Origin: Acidobacteriaceae bacterium
Lineage (GTDB): Bacteria > Acidobacteriota > Terriglobia > Terriglobales > Acidobacteriaceae
NCBI GenBank assembly: GCA_003135315.1
Contig: PLBD01000574.1
Coordinates: forward strand, 1-5,156
DNA length: 5,156 nt
Direction: 5' to 3'
Positions 4,268-5,156 of the stretch are shown here, piece by piece (position 1 is the first letter of the stretch; the number at the start of each line of letters is the position of its first letter). The notes below the pieces were generated by a model. The model ran no database searches. It saw nothing but the letters and a program-made list of their open reading frames with translations, and was not told where the DNA came from. Both the position numbers and the translations under genes were made by a program.

Positions 4268-5156
4268 GCTGCCTTCGTGCTTCGCCCGCCGGCTTCCGGC
4301 CGCGTACAATACCGCGCCGCCGCCGATCACCGCCACGCTCAGCAGAATCAGCTTGGCCACGAACAGAACTTTGTGCGGTTCCGTCGGATCAGGAGCAACC
4401 GCGCTGACGATGGTGGCGCAAGTCCCCACAAAACCAAGAATGCCGATGAAAAAGGCCGCCGGCTTGCCGCCGGGCACGCGCACAATCTCCCGCCCCGCCG
4501 GTTCGCGCTGCAACCGGATAAGCGCGGCGAACATGAACAGGAACGGCACGAAGGTCGTGATGACGGTCATACTTACCAAGACTTCGTAGGCGCCGCGCAC
4601 CGAGCTTCCCAACTGGCCAAGCACGACGAACAACAGGGAAAGCAAGCCTTGCGCGAGTAGCGCGATGTGCGGGGTGTGCCAGCGGGGATGCACGCGCCCA
4701 AACGCCGCGGGAAGGTAGCCGTCGATGCCGGCAACGAACGGCAGTCGCGCCGTCGCGGCCAGATAGGCGCCGACCGCGCCCAGATTGGCCACGCAAATCA
4801 ACAGCGCGACCGCGGGGCCCAGGCCGTGCCAGCCCAGTCGCCCGGCGCTGGCGGTGATGGCCTGCATGATGCCCTCCAGGCCGTTCAGTTGCCCGTGCGG
4901 CAGCACAACCAGCACGGCAATCGTTCCCAGCATGTAGCCGGCAGTGATGAGCACGCCGGCAATCAGCAGAGCGCGCGGTATGTTGCGGCGCGCGTGCTTG
5001 ATTTCGCCGCCCATCAGCGAAGCCGCTTCGGCCCCGGTGAACGCATTCATCAGCGTAGCCCAGACGGCGGCGTTGGCCAGGTTGAACGAGGGCCTGAGCG
5101 TGCCGACGGTGAAGCTGGTGGCCGGCGTCGAGGCGAAGTTGACCGCACTGGCCCCG
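4241..5156 (-). CDS. APC-superfamily amino-acid permease, C-terminal part (5' end outside window)
   Basis: This is a multi-helix inner-membrane transporter of the amino acid/polyamine/organocation superfamily, which moves amino acids or polyamines with a cation or by exchange. The frame is open to the right edge, so the start lies outside; 304 residues are present, covering about helices 6 to 12. In window residues, helix 6 (about 28-47) has NAFTGAEAASLMGGEIKHAR followed by RNIPRA, the superfamily's typical helix-6 to loop signature with acidic residues. ATARLPFVAGIDGYLP then FGRVHPRWHTP (134-162) is the conserved loop between helices 8 and 9. Further helices lie at about 62-85, 110-134, 162-181, 188-214, 232-252 and 263-287. 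The substrate cannot be read from this part. The last eight residues (GQGSEISG) are encoded by intergenic-type repeat DNA. Neighbouring genes give no hint of the substrate. Confidence 0.92.
   Translation of the reverse strand, partial: GASAVNFASTPATSFTVGTLRPSFNLANAAVWATLMNAFTGAEAASLMGGEIKHARRNIPRALLIAGVLITAGYMLGTIAVLVVLPHGQLNGLEGIMQAITASAGRLGWHGLGPAVALLICVANLGAVGAYLAATARLPFVAGIDGYLPAAFGRVHPRWHTPHIALLAQGLLSLLFVVLGQLGSSVRGAYEVLVSMTVITTFVPFLFMFAALIRLQREPAGREIVRVPGGKPAAFFIGILGFVGTCATIVSAVAPDPTEPHKVLFVAKLILLSVAVIGGGAVLYAAGSRRAKHEGSGQGSEISG

Overview
This window is a bacterial chromosomal segment (GC-rich, roughly 60 % by eye) that is dominated by core energy-metabolism genes. The protein sequences of the ATP synthase subunits, the order atpZ-atpI-atpB-atpE with no atpF behind it, and the short degenerate CTAG/TAGCAATT-type repeats between genes all fit the Acidobacteriota (Terriglobia-like). 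That assignment is inference from memory of such genomes, not a database result.

Layout from left to right. Positions 1-941 (+) hold the C-terminal two thirds of nuoN, the last gene of a complex I (nuo) operon. After a gap with a 9-bp inverted repeat comes a 129-residue protein I do not recognise (1114-1503, +). It converges on an F0 operon read from the minus strand. That operon starts at 3632 and runs atpZ (73 aa), atpI (144 aa), atpB (subunit a) and atpE (subunit c). It is closed by a strong intrinsic terminator whose palindrome lies at 1536-1559. Divergent from atpZ is a small VOC/glyoxalase-fold gene (3774-4142, +). This gene converges on the C-terminal part of an APC-superfamily amino-acid permease that runs off the right edge (4241-5156, -).

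How the genes work together: NuoN is a proton-pumping subunit of NADH:quinone oxidoreductase, and AtpB plus AtpE form the ion channel and rotor of the ATP synthase that uses the resulting gradient. AtpI and AtpZ are the small membrane proteins that accompany F0 genes and are linked to c-ring assembly and Mg2+/Ca2+ handling. The F1 and stalk genes (b, delta, alpha, gamma, beta, epsilon) are not here: the terminator directly after atpE shows that this F0 block is transcribed separately from them. The VOC protein and the permease have no evident functional link to energy metabolism.

The parts that ordinary annotation leaves unexplained are mostly between genes. The 231-bp atpB-atpE gap contains a hairpin next to a 22-bp near-perfect inverted repeat that can pair in two registers. 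The gap between the VOC gene and the permease is filled with degenerate repeats that fold back on themselves and extend into the end of the permease gene. The atpE product has a predicted cleavable signal peptide and a partial set of Na+-type ion ligands. I found no mobile element genes, CRISPR array, RNA gene or evident novel defence or biosynthetic system; most of the window is ordinary core genome.
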